From positions 69,768,446 through 69,832,445 of the forward strand of contig RSEF01000002.1 in the NCBI GenBank assembly GCA_003993805.1: 64,000 nucleotides of DNA, read 5' to 3'. The notes under the pieces were generated by a model, which was not told where the DNA came from, did no database searches, and saw only the letters and a list, made by a program, of their open reading frames with translations. Shown here piece by piece: positions 1 through 12,112 of the stretch; within the stretch, counting starts at the first letter, position 1; each line of letters starts with the position of its first letter. Made by a program: the position numbers and the translations under genes. The DNA is from Himantopus leucocephalus (lineage: Eukaryota; Chordata; Aves; Charadriiformes; Recurvirostridae).

Positions 1-3000
1 ACCTGTCCTGTCCGCTCCTCCCTGCAGGTGGGACTCCTCTACGCTTTTCTGCTTCCAACCCTCCAACGGGGCAACTAACAAAGTTATCTGGCCTTGGGTG
101 TTATAGCAATAATATAAGCAAGAGCCTCTCTGCATACCATGCCTGGGCATCAACTATAAACATTGGTCTTATCACTCTGAGAAAGTGAATATTGTCTGCA
201 CAATACGCTGTTAATTTCAGTAGTTAGAAGAGGCCCAGCTAAGAAGCAAAGTTACTAAACAAAATTGGTCCTGTTTTACCTCAAACCAGGACACCATATT
301 CTACATATCTCTTCAATAACTGTACTGTGATAATGTATTTCACACAGCAATTTTTTCATTTTTTTCTAAAATTTCCCTTTATTTCTTTATCAAGCCAAAG
401 GCATGGGTATGGGGGGAAAAAAAGAGAGTGAAAATTTCCTCAAAACAGCTTTTCACTGCTGGCTTTGTCATCTACAGCCAGGGTAGCATAGGTATGAACA
501 GATTGGTGAAACTAGGTTATGGCACAAGGACAAGGACGGGTGTTCTCCTAACATTTAAGACCCAGCACACCTACTGTTTGGTAAAAACGTCAGAACTGTA
601 GTAAAAAAAAAAAAAAAAAGGATCTTAGGAGCTGTTTAAATCAAGGCAGCTCATCTAGCTGGAGAGACGGGTGTCTCTGTCATGCGTATGGCCAAAGAGG
701 TGACAGTCCCAGCTGCAGAACACGACGAGGGACATATGAAAAAGGTAGAAGTAGTAAGTGAGAGTTCACATAGCAAAATACAGGGAGTCAGAGAAGAGCT
801 TTGGAAACCAGATATAGTATTCTGAGTTATACAGAAGGGTGTGGTGAACCTGATAGGAATACAAAAGATACACACGTAGTCTCATGTGTGAAGGACCCTC
901 TTAATTACAGCAAACTTAAAATTTTGCAATATCCTTTTAGAAGACTCTCAGAATATAATTGTAGTGTCTGAAGCAGAAAAGGATTAGCTGGCAAACAGGA
1001 TAATTCAAGAACAGAGTTTAAAAATGGTATTTTTTTTTTTAAAAAAAAGATGAAAAAACTATCTTCAGAAGCCAAATTAAAATAATGGTATGTATTGTTT
1101 TCAGTATTTACATGGTCAAATAAGTCTGAAAAAATGAACTTTCCGGAAAAAGTACATCAGACTGCCACTTTAACAATGGCCGAATAAAAGGCAGGGACAT
1201 TTTAAGAAAACCTAACTGAGAATAAATATCAGAATGACTTTATGCATTAAGGCAATGTGTTTCATGAGGGTGCAATAAGCACGGAAAGAAGGGACAAAGT
1301 AAGTGTCCCTGTGTAACTGGAGCTAAACAATGTCATTCCTAAGAAAACAAGTGTTACTGAATTTCCAATAACGCTTTAGGAAGGCAAGACAAGACCTTGG
1401 GAATAATTATTCTTGCTTGTTTTATTCCCCAAGCAAGCAAGGAATTAAAAAAGAAAAATAGCAGTGAACAGAATTTTAACTTTTTTTTTTTTCCTCCTTG
1501 CTAAACCAAAACCTGAAAACAAAACATGGGACCGGAAACCTTTGGTGAAACCCCAGACACAGCGTTTGGCACTTGTAAGGAAAGCAAAGGGCAGTGTCAG
1601 AAGTTTGACTTCCCTTGCACCTGGGGGAAATTTGAACGCACGTTTGTCATTTTCTGGAAAAGTGCTCAAACCATCAGTCTGTACACTGATGGCTTAGGGG
1701 TAAGGAGTCATCTTATTTCATGTGTGAGTGAGAGTGTTCACTAGTGTAGGGAGCGGGACACCCCCACGTCTGCATGTGTTTGTCGAGGGGCTGAAGGAGC
1801 CTTCTCCTCCCCAAAACACCCCCGGCATGAGTGGCACGCTGTGGGCAGACACAACCTGAGTCCCTGGGGACTGAACACAGCCGGGGTGAGCACCAGGGTT
1901 AATGCAGGGGGGGTCTGCATGGGATCAAACACTTTTTCCAGCCTTCCTGGGAAATCTGAATGCAAGCAGTGGTTTTTAGGAAGAACAACATCTCTCATGC
2001 CCCATCAGGTTGCTTTTGCGGTGGTGGTTAGCATGTTTGGGTGAAGGCAGGAGTCCCAAAGACTACTTCCATGCAAAAGTGAATCCCAATTTTCTCAGTC
2101 CTTTGGAAGGAGGACAGTAGAGGACAAAAACATGCAGAAGCATCTCGTAAAGAGAGAAAAGGAAAGGTGATCTGTCACCCCAAGCGGATGACCACCACAC
2201 AACATATGGAATTAGAGCCTAGACCAGATGGGCTGGTCTGTGATGAGGCAGAAAATCTTTATATTCCGACATATAAAAACAAGTAGAGCCTTAACCATTC
2301 AGCTGTATTTCCATATAAGCAGGGTTTGCACATCAGTTCCACCAAAACAAATGGGCAAATAAAGTTCGCCCTGATCTGGTAACAGGAGTCCACTATAGAC
2401 AGATTTTGGCATTATGTGATAAATATTCTGCCTTCAGGAAGGATATCAGATATTTGGAGTAATTGCCAGGCAGAGTGTAACCGAGGCGAGTGTGCCAATT
2501 TACCCAGGCTACTTTTAAAGATAATTTGCTGTGGAAGTTCTCAAAACCTTTTCAGTCTCTGACTCCAGGACTGTCTGAAATATCTTCAGGGTTTTTTATT
2601 TATTACTGATTTTCCATCAGGAATAATTAACTTTGTAACCTCCCCAAGCCTGCGTGCGTGTATGTGTATGTGTCTTTCCTCCTCATAAGCCAACATCCCT
2701 GATACATAGATAATTTATGAAAACAGAGTAGACGCTTTTTAATAATTAAGTAATAGATAATAGGAGGGGACCTTTTCCAACAATGTACAGTGGCTTTGAA
2801 GTAGAACACAGCCCTGAAAGATTAGTGGCTGTGGATAAATTACATTTAGAAAAAGAAAACCTGAAGAAAGCTGCTACCCTCACACCGTATCATTAAGTAA
2901 ATTAAAACACTGAAAAGGTTCTTTTTATTTTGCAATGCATGCACTTCATTGCAGTAACATGTGAGCAGTAGTCCTGTGGCAAAAAGCCAACTGACTGTCC

Positions 3001-3287
3001 CAGACTAAATCGCGTAGCATCAACATGGCCTATTCTCTCTAAATTACAGGGCAAACAATAACACAGGTAAAATTAGCCCCAGCTGTAATTATACAGCAGA
3101 AGTGTGTCGAGGACATAGAATGATAAACGGCAAACGCAGAATGTGTTGTGTCATATCATGTAATCTCTCCTGCTGCAGAGCTGAGAAACAAAGGGAGAGT
3201 TGTGCCTTGTTTGTCTAACATGCTCTATATCACAAATTAGAAATCCTTCCTAATTAAGATATTGTTAAATTTCCTTTGTTAACAAAT
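1..3287. other. Non-coding unique sequence
   Basis: No gene is supported here; all open frames are short and resemble nothing I recognise. Visible structure is limited to an A17 run at 603-619, a T11/A8 run at 1030-1048 that is nearly self-complementary, a 12-bp palindrome (GAATAATTATTC) at 1401-1412 and an 8-bp-stem hairpin at 1412-1437 (CTTGCTTG/CAAGCAAG). The block around 1845-1985 is more GC-rich but has no exon signals I trust. Confidence 0.75.
603..619. repeat. Poly(A) homopolymer tract, A17
   Basis: Seventeen consecutive A residues. No recognisable retroelement precedes it on the plus strand and no target-site duplication is obvious, so it is called a simple homopolymer rather than a retrotransposon tail. 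Confidence 0.9.
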
Positions 3288-3349
3288 TTTTAACAATGTT
3301 AATTAGTGATCATTGATGACATTTTAACAATGTTAATTAGTGATCATTG
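3288..3349. repeat. Perfect 28-bp direct repeat, 34-bp period
   Basis: The 28 bases at 3288-3315 recur without a mismatch at 3322-3349, separated by a 6-base spacer. Each copy contains TTAATTAG, a homeodomain-type core, followed by the palindrome TGATCA. The identity of the copies points to a recent local duplication or to selection on both copies; sequence alone cannot separate these. Confidence 0.93.
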
Positions 3350-6300
3350 TTCATCTAACAAACAATTAGGGTGATTTGCGCTGCAGTTCTCAGGCACAGA
3401 AGTGCATCCCAGAGCCTTCCTGCCTTTTTACCCCCAGGCTGCTTGAGCCCAGGGAGGGCATCTGGGAACGCTAATGACAATACGTAGCCACTCATTTAGC
3501 AGAAGCATTGCAGGGGAATCATGTCTGGCTTATGAACGTTTAATAGTTCAAAACAGCTGTAGCTTCACAAGGGTGTTCTCATCACACAAGTGAGGTCACT
3601 CCGGCCATTTTTGCACTAATATAATATAATACAATACGAGGTACGCACGGACATGCGTTTCCTACTACCGCATTGATTCTCATCTGGCTGTGCGGATGGC
3701 AGTGGCTCTTGGAGGTCTGAGGTTGTCACGGTGGTTGCATTTTTGCTGTGGTGTCACCTAACTCCAGCCATCTTCTGGTCTATGTGCTGGTGAAAGGAGT
3801 AGCAGCAGCAACGCCTGCTGTGGCGCACGTCCCTGCCGCCTTCGTAAAAACCAGGACCAAAAGCATCAGAACAAGAACCGCTGTCACCTTTACAGCACCA
3901 TCTTCAGCGTTGCAATATCACGTTGGTTTGTGAGAAACGTCCCTGAGAAAGAAGGATGTTAGCATCAAGAGTTATGAAGTGGCTTGAGAAATCAGCTTGT
4001 CAGTTAGACCACAGGAGCGTAGAAATTGGACTGCGTTTCCTGGTGTAGACGAGCAGAGGGCTACAGGCTCTGACAGATGTCAGGCTCGATGCACACTTCC
4101 CCTCCGCAGTGGTCAAAGCATTATCTCCGACTAGAGCCAAAAGACCTATCTTTTACCCAACACCTTCAGGGGAAGTTGGGTTAGCTGCTAGTTCAAAAAA
4201 AAAAAAAAATTATGAAGACTTACACTGAGGAAAATGGACAGTCTGGAGGACAAGCAGTGGTATAATATTGCTCGAGAAAACTCCCACTATTGTCCTGCTG
4301 CCAGTGATAGCAACACTGGGGCAATGAGAGGTAGGGCTACCATGCAAGCATTGGCCCGTAACGCAGACAAGGGTGCTAGCAACTGCCCATGTCATCGCTG
4401 TGTTTGTGTTTCTGCTCCAGATAAGGTCAGACAGCCTGAGTGATAACGTATTAACGTATGGTGCATGGCAGTGCTCCTATGGCAAGTGTTGTCAGTGGAC
4501 CACCGGAGTAGCTGTGCAACATGGGAGGCTCTTAGCACGGATTTTGCTGCTGGGGGTTGTTACCATGCTTACCACAGCTCTTAGCAAGTGGCATAAATGC
4601 ACTTTTCTGTGAGCCTTGCCTAGGCAAATGGGCTTGAACCCAGCTGCATTACAGTTTCTTTTCTGATTTTATATTTGTCAACAGCATGAATACCTGCTGT
4701 CCACCCGTGGTTCAGTTGTGTAAATTTATCCGTCTTTTGTTCACGTTCATAGTTTATCCCCTCCGCGATAAACCCTGAATTGTTTGCATCTTGCTATCCA
4801 TAAATGTTTCTGCAGCAAATGGTAGATGAAAATGGGTGCCAAAACCCACGCAACATCCTCTAAATGTTAACTGTAGATATGGAAAATCATTGCTTATGCA
4901 AGCCTGACATAACAGATATGTTCTTGCATTGTCCAGGTTAGTGGATAACATTGATATGATTAGATTATAAGGGTGAGCCATTAATCCCTCCTTTTCCTGA
5001 TTATTATTGACAAAATTGGAGTGTAAACTAACACTAACCTGCTTACTTCCAGCTATGTTCTCATGAATATAAATGTATCAGTCCATCGAATTTACATTTA
5101 TAAAATGCCCTTCATTCAAGGACCTCAGAATGCAAGAGACAATCAATATAAAAATAAAATTGTTAGCCTTGATTTGGTAAGAAAAATTCAGCTTGGGGAT
5201 TTAAGATTTTCTGTTGGCACTTTACACTGGAGTTGAGTGGGATACGCCTGAGTTATGTCTTTCACCTCACCACTTGGTCTTGTTGATTTTGTGCAAATCT
5301 AAGTGCTGATAGAAGCAAAGGATTAGTAGTGCTTGCTAGGATAATGCTCTGTAGCTGTTTTTCCAGCAAAGTAGCACTCTTCACTCGCCCTTCCCTTGGA
5401 ATGGCAGTACATACCTTTTCAGCAAAGCCTTCCAGTTGCAAGGACTTTGTGTTTCAGCAGAGACTTCCAGTTGCTCTAAAACAAGTAGCAGTTTAGAGAG
5501 GCCACTAAATGGCTGCAGGGAACGGCTGTGAAGCTACTCACCTCACTTTCTGCACAGAAATCGGATGCTGATCCTTGGAGAAGCAGCCAAATGTGCTGTG
5601 TGTTATGACAGTAATGTGTTCCCAGTTTTCCAAGTTGAGAACCTGCAACTGGGAGCCTAAAATCACATTTTAAAGAGCAAATGCATTTAGGTGTTGCGGG
5701 GCCCATCTACAGCAGGTTTGGGCAGGAGTATCTGACTGTAAATGCCCACATTTGGTAAGGCGGGAGGGGGAACTGAGAAACGTTTCCCTGTGTTTCTGGG
5801 TAACTTTTTATCATAGGGCAGGGAAATTTTATTACTGTTTGTATTATGGATTATGATTGTCAGACATAGATGTGAAAGTCAAAACATATTTTGACTTCCA
5901 TGGGGACAGATGGAAATTGTAAACCGATTTTCACCTTTAAAAAATGACCAATCACATTGTTAAATTAGATTAATTTGTTCTGTTGCTATGACTTTGCTGT
6001 GTTCTAGATTCCAAGCAACTGTCATTTCTTTTTCCAAAACAGAAGTAGGTATCTCTAAGGGAAAGTGGAAATATTTTGTGAAGATAATTCTGGCAATATG
6101 TTAGCTGTGGAGGAGTGGGCTATAATTAGAGAACCATTTGCACCCAGTGATGTATGTTAGCATTTGTAAGCAACAGTAAGGTGCTGCATTCCCACCATCC
6201 TGTGGATTTACACATTTACTAATTCTTTGAGTCTTCATACCCCACTCCTAAAGTCAACTGTTTCTGCCATCATTATGTGACTTTGAAGCTCTGGTTTCTA

Positions 6301-6803
6301 AGCGGGATATTCCCAAGAGCCACAGCAGAAACATGGGACACCTCAGCAGCAGAGAAAGGCTAAAGAATTTCCTTTGCGCTCAGAGCAACTGACTTTCTCT
6401 GCTGATCAGAAGTAAGCACAACCTACACAGCACCTCTATGACCGCTGTCTTGTGTTGTAATACTAAACAAGGCTTCTCTTATGTTAGGCAAAGGTAGCAA
6501 CAGAAGACAGTAAGCAAAGGAAGACAAACGTTCCACAGTATTTGATCTGCCCCTTTCCTATTACAAATAGGTCATGTACACCTGCTCCTGAAAATCTGCT
6601 GGACTCTCTTTCAACCATCATGAGGTCTGGAGATTCCCAAGTCTGGAGGGGGTGAAGAGTAGGATGAGGGAACAGCCTTTTTTGCGCAGTCTATATGCGC
6701 TATTTATCTTCTTTCACAAGAAAAAAAGGATAACACCATCTATGCAGACATATAGTCTTCCAAGTTACAGTGAAGGCCGAACACATTGGGAGTGAAATCA
6801 TCA
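3350..6803. other. Non-coding unique sequence
   Basis: No supportable gene. The only low-complexity element is an A15 run at 4195-4209. A short AT repeat (TAATATAATATAATACAATA) lies near 3618-3638. The stretch 4234-4612 keeps several overlapping frames open on both strands for 60-80 codons, but none is long, has a recognisable domain or carries splice signals that I trust. Confidence 0.7.
4195..4209. repeat. Poly(A) homopolymer tract, A15
   Basis: Fifteen consecutive A residues with no recognised retroelement body beside them. Confidence 0.9.
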
Positions 6804-6805
6804 AA

Positions 6806-7226
6806 TCAAAGAATCATAGAATAGTTTGGTCTGGAAGGGACCTTTAAAGGTCATCTAGTCTAACCCTCTGCAATCAGCAGGGACATCTTCAACTAGATCA
6901 GGGTGCTCAGAGCTCCACCCAACCTGATCTTAAATATTTCCAGGGATGAGGCTTCTACCATATCTCAGGGCAACCTGTTCCAGTGCTTCCCCACCCTCAT
7001 CGTAAAAAATTTCTTCCTTCTATCTAGTCTAAATCTACCCTCTTTTAGTTTAAAACCGTTACCCCTTGTGCTATGGCAACAGACCCTCCTAAAAATTTGT
7101 CCCCATCTTTCCTGTAGGCCCCCTTTAAGTACTGGAAGGCTGCTATAAGGTCTCTCCGGAGCTTTCTCTTCTCCAGACTGAACAATCCCAACTCTCTCAG
7201 CCTTTCCAGCCTTCTCTTCTCCAGGA
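6806..7226 (-). mobile_element. CR1 LINE, 5'-truncated 3' end
   Basis: This is the reverse complement of a CR1 (chicken repeat 1, non-LTR retrotransposon) 3' region. Read on the minus strand it gives the diagnostic series: the GAGAAGAGAAGGCT-like block near the 5' side, the CAACCTGATCTAGTTGAAGATG-type segment, AGGTCCCTTCCA-like sequence and a terminal octamer visible on the plus strand as AATCATAGAAT at 6806-6816. The copy is heavily 5'-truncated, as is usual for CR1, and keeps no reverse transcriptase or endonuclease coding sequence. It retains an internal segment near 6970-7005 that the copy at 23.3 kb lacks. Open frames across it on either strand are by-products of the repeat. The 5' edge is approximate. 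Confidence 0.95.
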
Positions 7227-7487
7227 CCTGCAGGACCTAGGTATTTTAGTGACTTCCATTGCACGGATGCTATAGCAGAGACGTAACACCAGCCAGTCTG
7301 CTCTGCTTAAATACCAGTGGTTGCAGAAGGGCTGCTCGCCCGCGGGATGAATAGAAGCTTCCCTTGACACTTCCAGTTCCCCTGGGAATGACTGTCATGC
7401 ACTTTCACACAAACCCTTCAGAACAGCCAACTTAACTGGAATTAGCTGCTTTCACTAAAAACTAACAAGTCATTCAGAAAAAGAATT

Positions 7488-7562
7488 AAAAAAAAACCAA
7501 ACAAAAAAACAAACAAAAACCCCAAACCCAAAATACCCCAAACAAACCCAAAAAACCCACAA
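7488..7562. repeat. A/C-rich low-complexity tract
   Basis: About 75 bases on the plus strand made almost entirely of A and C runs (AAACCCC-, CAAACAAA- and AACCC-like blocks). There is no fixed repeat unit. It lies about 260 bases beyond the 5'-truncated end of the minus-strand CR1, so it is not that element's tail. Confidence 0.85.
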
Positions 7563-8450
7563 CTGTGCTGGTGCAATTAATTTGCACATTGCTATATTTT
7601 ATGATAAAGCTTACATTCTTCATCATTTCCCAGCTGGAGAACAAAGAAAGAAATCAGAGGAAAAACTGGAGTATTTAGATCCACATCACAAGGAGAAATG
7701 TTGATAAGTGGTCAAGAAAATTCCAGTGGATGAGTGTATTTGTTTTCTTAAACAGGGATAGATAAATAGTGTAATGTAAGAAATCTAAATCAGCTATTTT
7801 CTATTGGTACAGAGAGCCACATCTCCTTCTAAATTCAATTCTTTAATCAGTGGCAACTGTACCTCATAGCACAATCAAAAGATGTTCTTCTGTGTTTTTG
7901 TATTTAATGCTAGATACATAAATAAACTGTCTGAAATATAAGAAACCAACTTGAAACACACAGTCGTGTTGTCTGTCTCCCCTGTTCTTTCTTCTTTCTT
8001 GGCTTAGAAGGCTGCTGCATGGGAAAATATGTGGAGCATTCTTCCTGACTGAAATATTGGTATTTTATATTGCTATGAATTATGAGTGGATAATTAGCTT
8101 CTAATTCCTCCCAAGTGGCACTTCTCTGTTCTTTCTTCTGCTCTCCTCCGTCTTCCCCAACCCCACAATCCTTTTCCTCCCCATTCCCACTCTTATTTTT
8201 GTCACTGGTTTTTATCTCTTCAGACCCTCCTGCTACTTTGTTCACCCTTTCTTATTCTCTTAGTGCCCTACCTCATCGCCCTTCTTCCACGCGTGATGCC
8301 TCCTCTTCATCACATCATGCCCTGGCCAGTTCCTAGGTCCCAGCTCCCTCCCTCTCTGTCTGTTGCTCTGTGGTCACCCTTTTCCTCCTCATTTCTTCTC
8401 TCTGCTTTTATTTTCCTTCTGCTCGGATGCGTGAGCCATAGCTAATGACC

Positions 8451-8474
8451 ACCTGCCTTATCAGGAAGGCAGGT
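8451..8474. repeat. Perfect 9-bp inverted repeat, 6-base loop
   Basis: ACCTGCCTT at 8451-8459 is the exact reverse complement of AAGGCAGGT at 8466-8474, with a 6-base loop. It is short enough to arise by chance in 64 kb. Nothing nearby suggests a terminator, and rho-independent terminators are not expected in this kind of genome. Confidence 0.8.
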
Positions 8475-8756
8475 ACTTTAGGAAGGCCCTAGTTAGCTTT
8501 ATGGTCTGTGGGCTGCCTGGCACCGGCCCATAATAGGCTTTACCAAGCCAGAAAATTAAAATGTAGCATGGAAATGTTCAGTTCATCATATTATTATGCA
8601 AAGTGTCATCCAGTGGCTCATCTTATCAAGAAAATTGCCCAACGTCATCACAGTTTTCTTCAGTCTTTACAGTCCTGGTCATTGCCTCGTTTCCAGTCAG
8701 GAAGGATTTTCTTAAACAATAAAAATATCCATAATGAGTCCGCGCTCTAAATTATA

Positions 8757-8885
8757 CTCAGGCACGCAATCTCTCACTCTAATTTTTAAACCTGATTGTC
8801 TAAATGAAGGCACCCAGTTCTAAATTTTAATTTTCAGACAGGCATTTAGGCACCCAAATACCCGTTTTAATCTCCTAAGTGCCAA
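8757..8885 (+). repeat. Candidate ancient amniote interspersed repeat
   Basis: The segment contains GGCACCCAGTTCTAAAT and then TTTAGGCACCCAAATACC followed by TCTCCTAAGTGCC. These resemble the TTAGGCACCTAAATACC-type motifs of very old repeats common in turtle and crocodilian genomes and decayed in birds. The similarity is from memory of the motif only. I cannot give a family name, and the boundaries are approximate. Confidence 0.35.
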
Positions 8886-9539
8886 TCTGAGCATTCCCAT
8901 ACAGCACGTGAATGGGCACCCTTCACCTAAGCCTTGACGGCTTTCTGTCGTTCTGTCTCATTGAATGCAATTACGCTGCAGTTCATTGTACCGTGCCACC
9001 GGCGTCCTCCTCCGTGAGACTGCTGCTCCTCCAGCAGAGCTCATCGCTTGGTTGGGTACTGGCTCCACCGGCACATCCCACACTGCAGACCTTGAGGGGT
9101 TGTTTGACCAGCAGCAGGAGGGAACGGAAGACAACTGAAAGGCAATGTGAGTGCTTTTGACCTTGCAGTAAAGTTGCCACCTTTGGGGGCAGCCGCTGAG
9201 TCCTACACCCCCTAAGAAGAGACGATGCCCAAAGCGCCACCCAGGGGTATAGGTTTGCAGCATGGTCTCCTTTGCTGGACAATTTGTCTTGCTCTGAGTC
9301 TGTAGCACAAAGGACTGCTTCTCTGCGTCAAGCACCTCCTCAGCTAATTTAATAACCTCTGTCGGACCATCCCAGCAACTTTTACCTAAATTGAACCGGC
9401 CACGTGCTTTAAGTCAGGCACATTTTAAAGCAGTTTCTTGAATCTTTGTCACAGAGAAGGGCTCCCTGCGGCTTTGCCAAAAAAAAAATTAAAAAAATCC
9501 CTAGTGTCCCACTGCTGCCGGGCAATGGCCTGACGGATT

Positions 9540-9800
9540 CCAAGTGGGATTGAGAAAGCCAAGGGTTTTTTGGCGCAGGTGCAGGGCAGAGGAGCGCGGT
9601 TGGGCTGGGCAGGCCCTGGCAGGCAGGAGCTGGCAGCTGCCGTCGGCGAGGCCCGAGCTGCCCCCCAAAAAAACCCAAAATGAAGCTATACAGAGCGTCG
9701 GTGGCACACGTGGCACAGCAGCAACGAGGGCTGTCGCTGCAGTACGTACAATGCGCGGGGAGATACGCAGGCGTTTGTGCCGTGAAAGCAATCATATTCT
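9540..9800. promoter_or_regulatory. Weak CpG-island-like patch
   Basis: CpG dinucleotides cluster here (for example in GAGCGCGG, GTCGGCGAGG, GAGCGTCGG, AATGCGCGGGG and ACGCAGGCG) while they are scarce in most of the window. There is no TATA box at a convincing distance and no recognisable first exon or donor site, so a promoter is only a possibility. A GC-rich non-promoter patch is equally likely. Confidence 0.25.
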
Positions 9801-11464
9801 TTGTTTCCCAGTTTAATGGAAGCCTCCTCCAAAGCACCCAGCGGCTGATTTAAATCACAATAAGGCGCTGACTCCGGCTCACAAAAAAACAAGGAAACAG
9901 ACATTTATGGCTTAAATCTGGTCTGACACCTGACCTTAACTGTGACTGCCGTGCCAGCAAACAGAAACAACAACAACAAAAAAAAAGGCTCAATTTAAAG
10001 CCTGTTCTTGTTAACTCGGAGTGTTAGATATAACTGTGAAATTCCGGCTTTTGTGGGGTTAATTGCATAACTCTTTGCTGTGCTTTAACAAGATGTTTTG
10101 TAGCTGAATAGCTGTGATTTCCTTTGTTTCTTTCTGTGGGCCGAAGGTAGTTTAAGAGGGGAAATTAGCCATTTAATTATTATGAGTGCAGGAGAAGTAA
10201 AAAGACCATATGGTTTGCTGTTGAAATTAGTCACAAGAAACTTTTATTTTTTTTTAATAATATGTGGTATTTTTAACAAGCAGATGTGAAGCCACAGCGT
10301 CTCCCACAAGAGCTTTGCCAGGCTTATCTATTGTACCAAGGGCTGCGGGGTGGGAGTGGGGGTATTTTTAGCACGGGGGTCACTGCGTGGAGGAAGAGGG
10401 TGAGGAGGAGGGGGTTGCAAGGCAAGCTGGAGGCACAGCTACAGGGATGGGAAGGACAACGGGGGCTGGCCACTGAACTCAGTACTTCTGCCATTCATCC
10501 GCCGGGCTCAGGCTCCCAGACCAGCACCGGAGACGATGCTGAGCCCAGACGCCTGCTGCAGGGTATTTGCCCCGTAACTTGGTGCCTTGAGCATCTCTTC
10601 CCTGACCTGGGCCACAGCTCGTGGTCCCAGCAGGCATCCATCAAAACCAGCAGCGTTTCTCTACCAGCATGCCTCCTGTCCTGATTCCCCCTCCAGTCCC
10701 TCACAGGCAGCCCTGGAGCCTTTCTTCTGTCTTTCCTCAACTCGCTCACCTTTCCAGGCTAGTCACCAGCACAGGCAGTGGCATACCAGGCAGCACTTGC
10801 TTTCCCAAATTACAGTTTAAAAGCAGCAGTAGGAACTCTGCAGGCGCCAAACAGTGTTGCTCAACAAGGTAAAATGCTGCCCGCCGACTGATCGGCGTGA
10901 GATAAGGATGTGGGGCCCGACGAGATGCGCACTCGGCTCCTGGCTCCCTCAGGTTTGAGCTTGGTGGGAGCAGGCAGCAGCTGCCTCTCGCAGATGCACG
11001 GCTGCTCCTCCTTGCCCGTCCTCCTGGGGGCCATTGGAAATCTTTGCGTGATATCTTTGGCACCTGTTGCTACAGCGTGTTGACCCCTGTACCTGATAAC
11101 ATAGATCCCATTGCGTAACTCTGGAAATTCATTCCGCGTGTGTGTTTTCTGTTTCTTAGCCAGCTTCATGCTTTTTTTTGCTCCTCCATCTTAATCTCTT
11201 TTCCCTCTCATCCTTTTCTTTGTTTCTAGGGGAACTTTCATAAGTGAAAACAGAGTGATAACCTTGCCTTTATCCACTGTTTATTGCCACCTGTCTAGAT
11301 ACAGAGGTCGTGTTAGAGAGGCACAGATTTTCTCTGTAAAAGTTGTGCCCAACATTACTTTGTATTGAAATTTTGCAGAAAGCAGAGAAATAATAAAAGA
11401 AATTAAGACCAAGCGGCGTGAATATCGCTATATAATTCTACAGAAGAACTTCAGAATATTTGAA

Positions 11465-11513
11465 TAACAATAACAACACCGGGTTACTTTTGCACTGGCT
11501 CCTGGCCAGACCA
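11465..11513 (+). repeat. ~50-bp dispersed direct repeat, copy 1
   Basis: This copy aligns without gaps to 12545-12593, 1,080 bases downstream in the same orientation, with about 43 of 49 positions identical by eye. Shared blocks include TAACAATAACAACA, TTACTTTTGCA and CCTGGCCAGACCA. The flanks do not align well, so this is either a short mobile or duplicated unit or two ends of a decayed element. I do not recognise the family. Confidence 0.75.
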
Positions 11514-12052
11514 ATAAAGTACCACCCAGCAAGAAATACTCTGTTTTCACTGCTAACCCATGCAATCCTTTTGAAGTTGGTGGGTTTGCAAAAAAGGGTA
11601 AGTCAGGGCAGGATTTGAGCCCTTCAGGAAATTTTGAACAAAGTGCTTGATCATTGCATTGCTCGTGCTGCAGTGCAGGAACTCAATTAGGTTGGCATTT
11701 ACTGTGTGCAGGAACACGTACGCTCCTTTTCAGGTCTGTCTGACAGCGGAGAGCTGTAACGCTGTATTGAATTATAGGCAGTGCTCCTGAACAGCACTGC
11801 TGTTTCATACAGGAACTTCAGGGAGACATTGCGGCTCCGATGCTTAATTTCAATCCTCCTTGCTAAGTTGTGTTCTCTAGCATCTCACCTCTCCTTTGCT
11901 GCCCAAGGGTTTCTGATACTCCTGTAATACAGACAATAAAGGGGCCTGGTTTGCTTTTTCTTGAACTCCAGGAATTATTCAAGTCACCTTATCAAGATAA
12001 TTCAATAAGGTCTTCCTGTTCAAAATCACCCAATTGAATGGCCTACGATGTC

Positions 12053-12112
12053 TGTTCCTTCCGTTCCTTTCTTCCTGCCTTCCTTCCTTCTTCTTCTTCT
12101 CTGTTTCTTTAC
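12053..12112. repeat. Pyrimidine-rich (TTCC)n/(TTC)n microsatellite
   Basis: An imperfect run of TTCC, TTCCTG and TTC units on the plus strand. It is a polypurine/polypyrimidine tract able to form triplex DNA under some conditions. Confidence 0.9.

Larger units (their letters stand above)
7227..8754. other. Non-coding unique sequence with A/C-rich and pyrimidine-rich parts
   Basis: No gene is supported. It holds the A/C-rich tract at 7488-7562, a near-palindrome GTGCAATTAATTTGCAC at 7571-7587, a long pyrimidine-rich block (about 8115-8430) that keeps frames open simply because it is T/C-rich, and a small perfect hairpin at 8451-8474. Confidence 0.7.
8886..12052. other. Non-coding sequence with a CpG-containing patch
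   Basis: No gene is supported. The region is more GC-rich than average at 8980-9110, 9540-9800 and 10280-10700. Frames of 90-142 codons open there on both strands at once, as expected of GC-rich non-coding DNA, and none shows a known domain. The first copy of a ~50-bp dispersed repeat sits at 11465-11513. Confidence 0.65.

Noticed and set aside
6903..7148. A plus-strand frame whose product resembles that of a minus-strand frame at 23187-23390 (both contain VKNFFLLSSLNL)
   Set aside because: Both are antisense translations of the same CR1 3' region. The similarity reflects the shared repeat, not a protein family.
8115..8445. Serine/leucine-rich frames in a pyrimidine tract
   Set aside because: Composition of the T/C-rich strand alone yields Ser, Leu, Pro and Phe codons without stops.
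8958..9837. Overlapping frames of 96-142 codons on the minus strand
   Set aside because: They occur in GC-richer DNA where stops are scarce on both strands; no domain or splice structure supports them.
10286..11169. Several frames of 80-132 codons on both strands
   Set aside because: Mutually antisense, GC-driven and without recognisable motifs.
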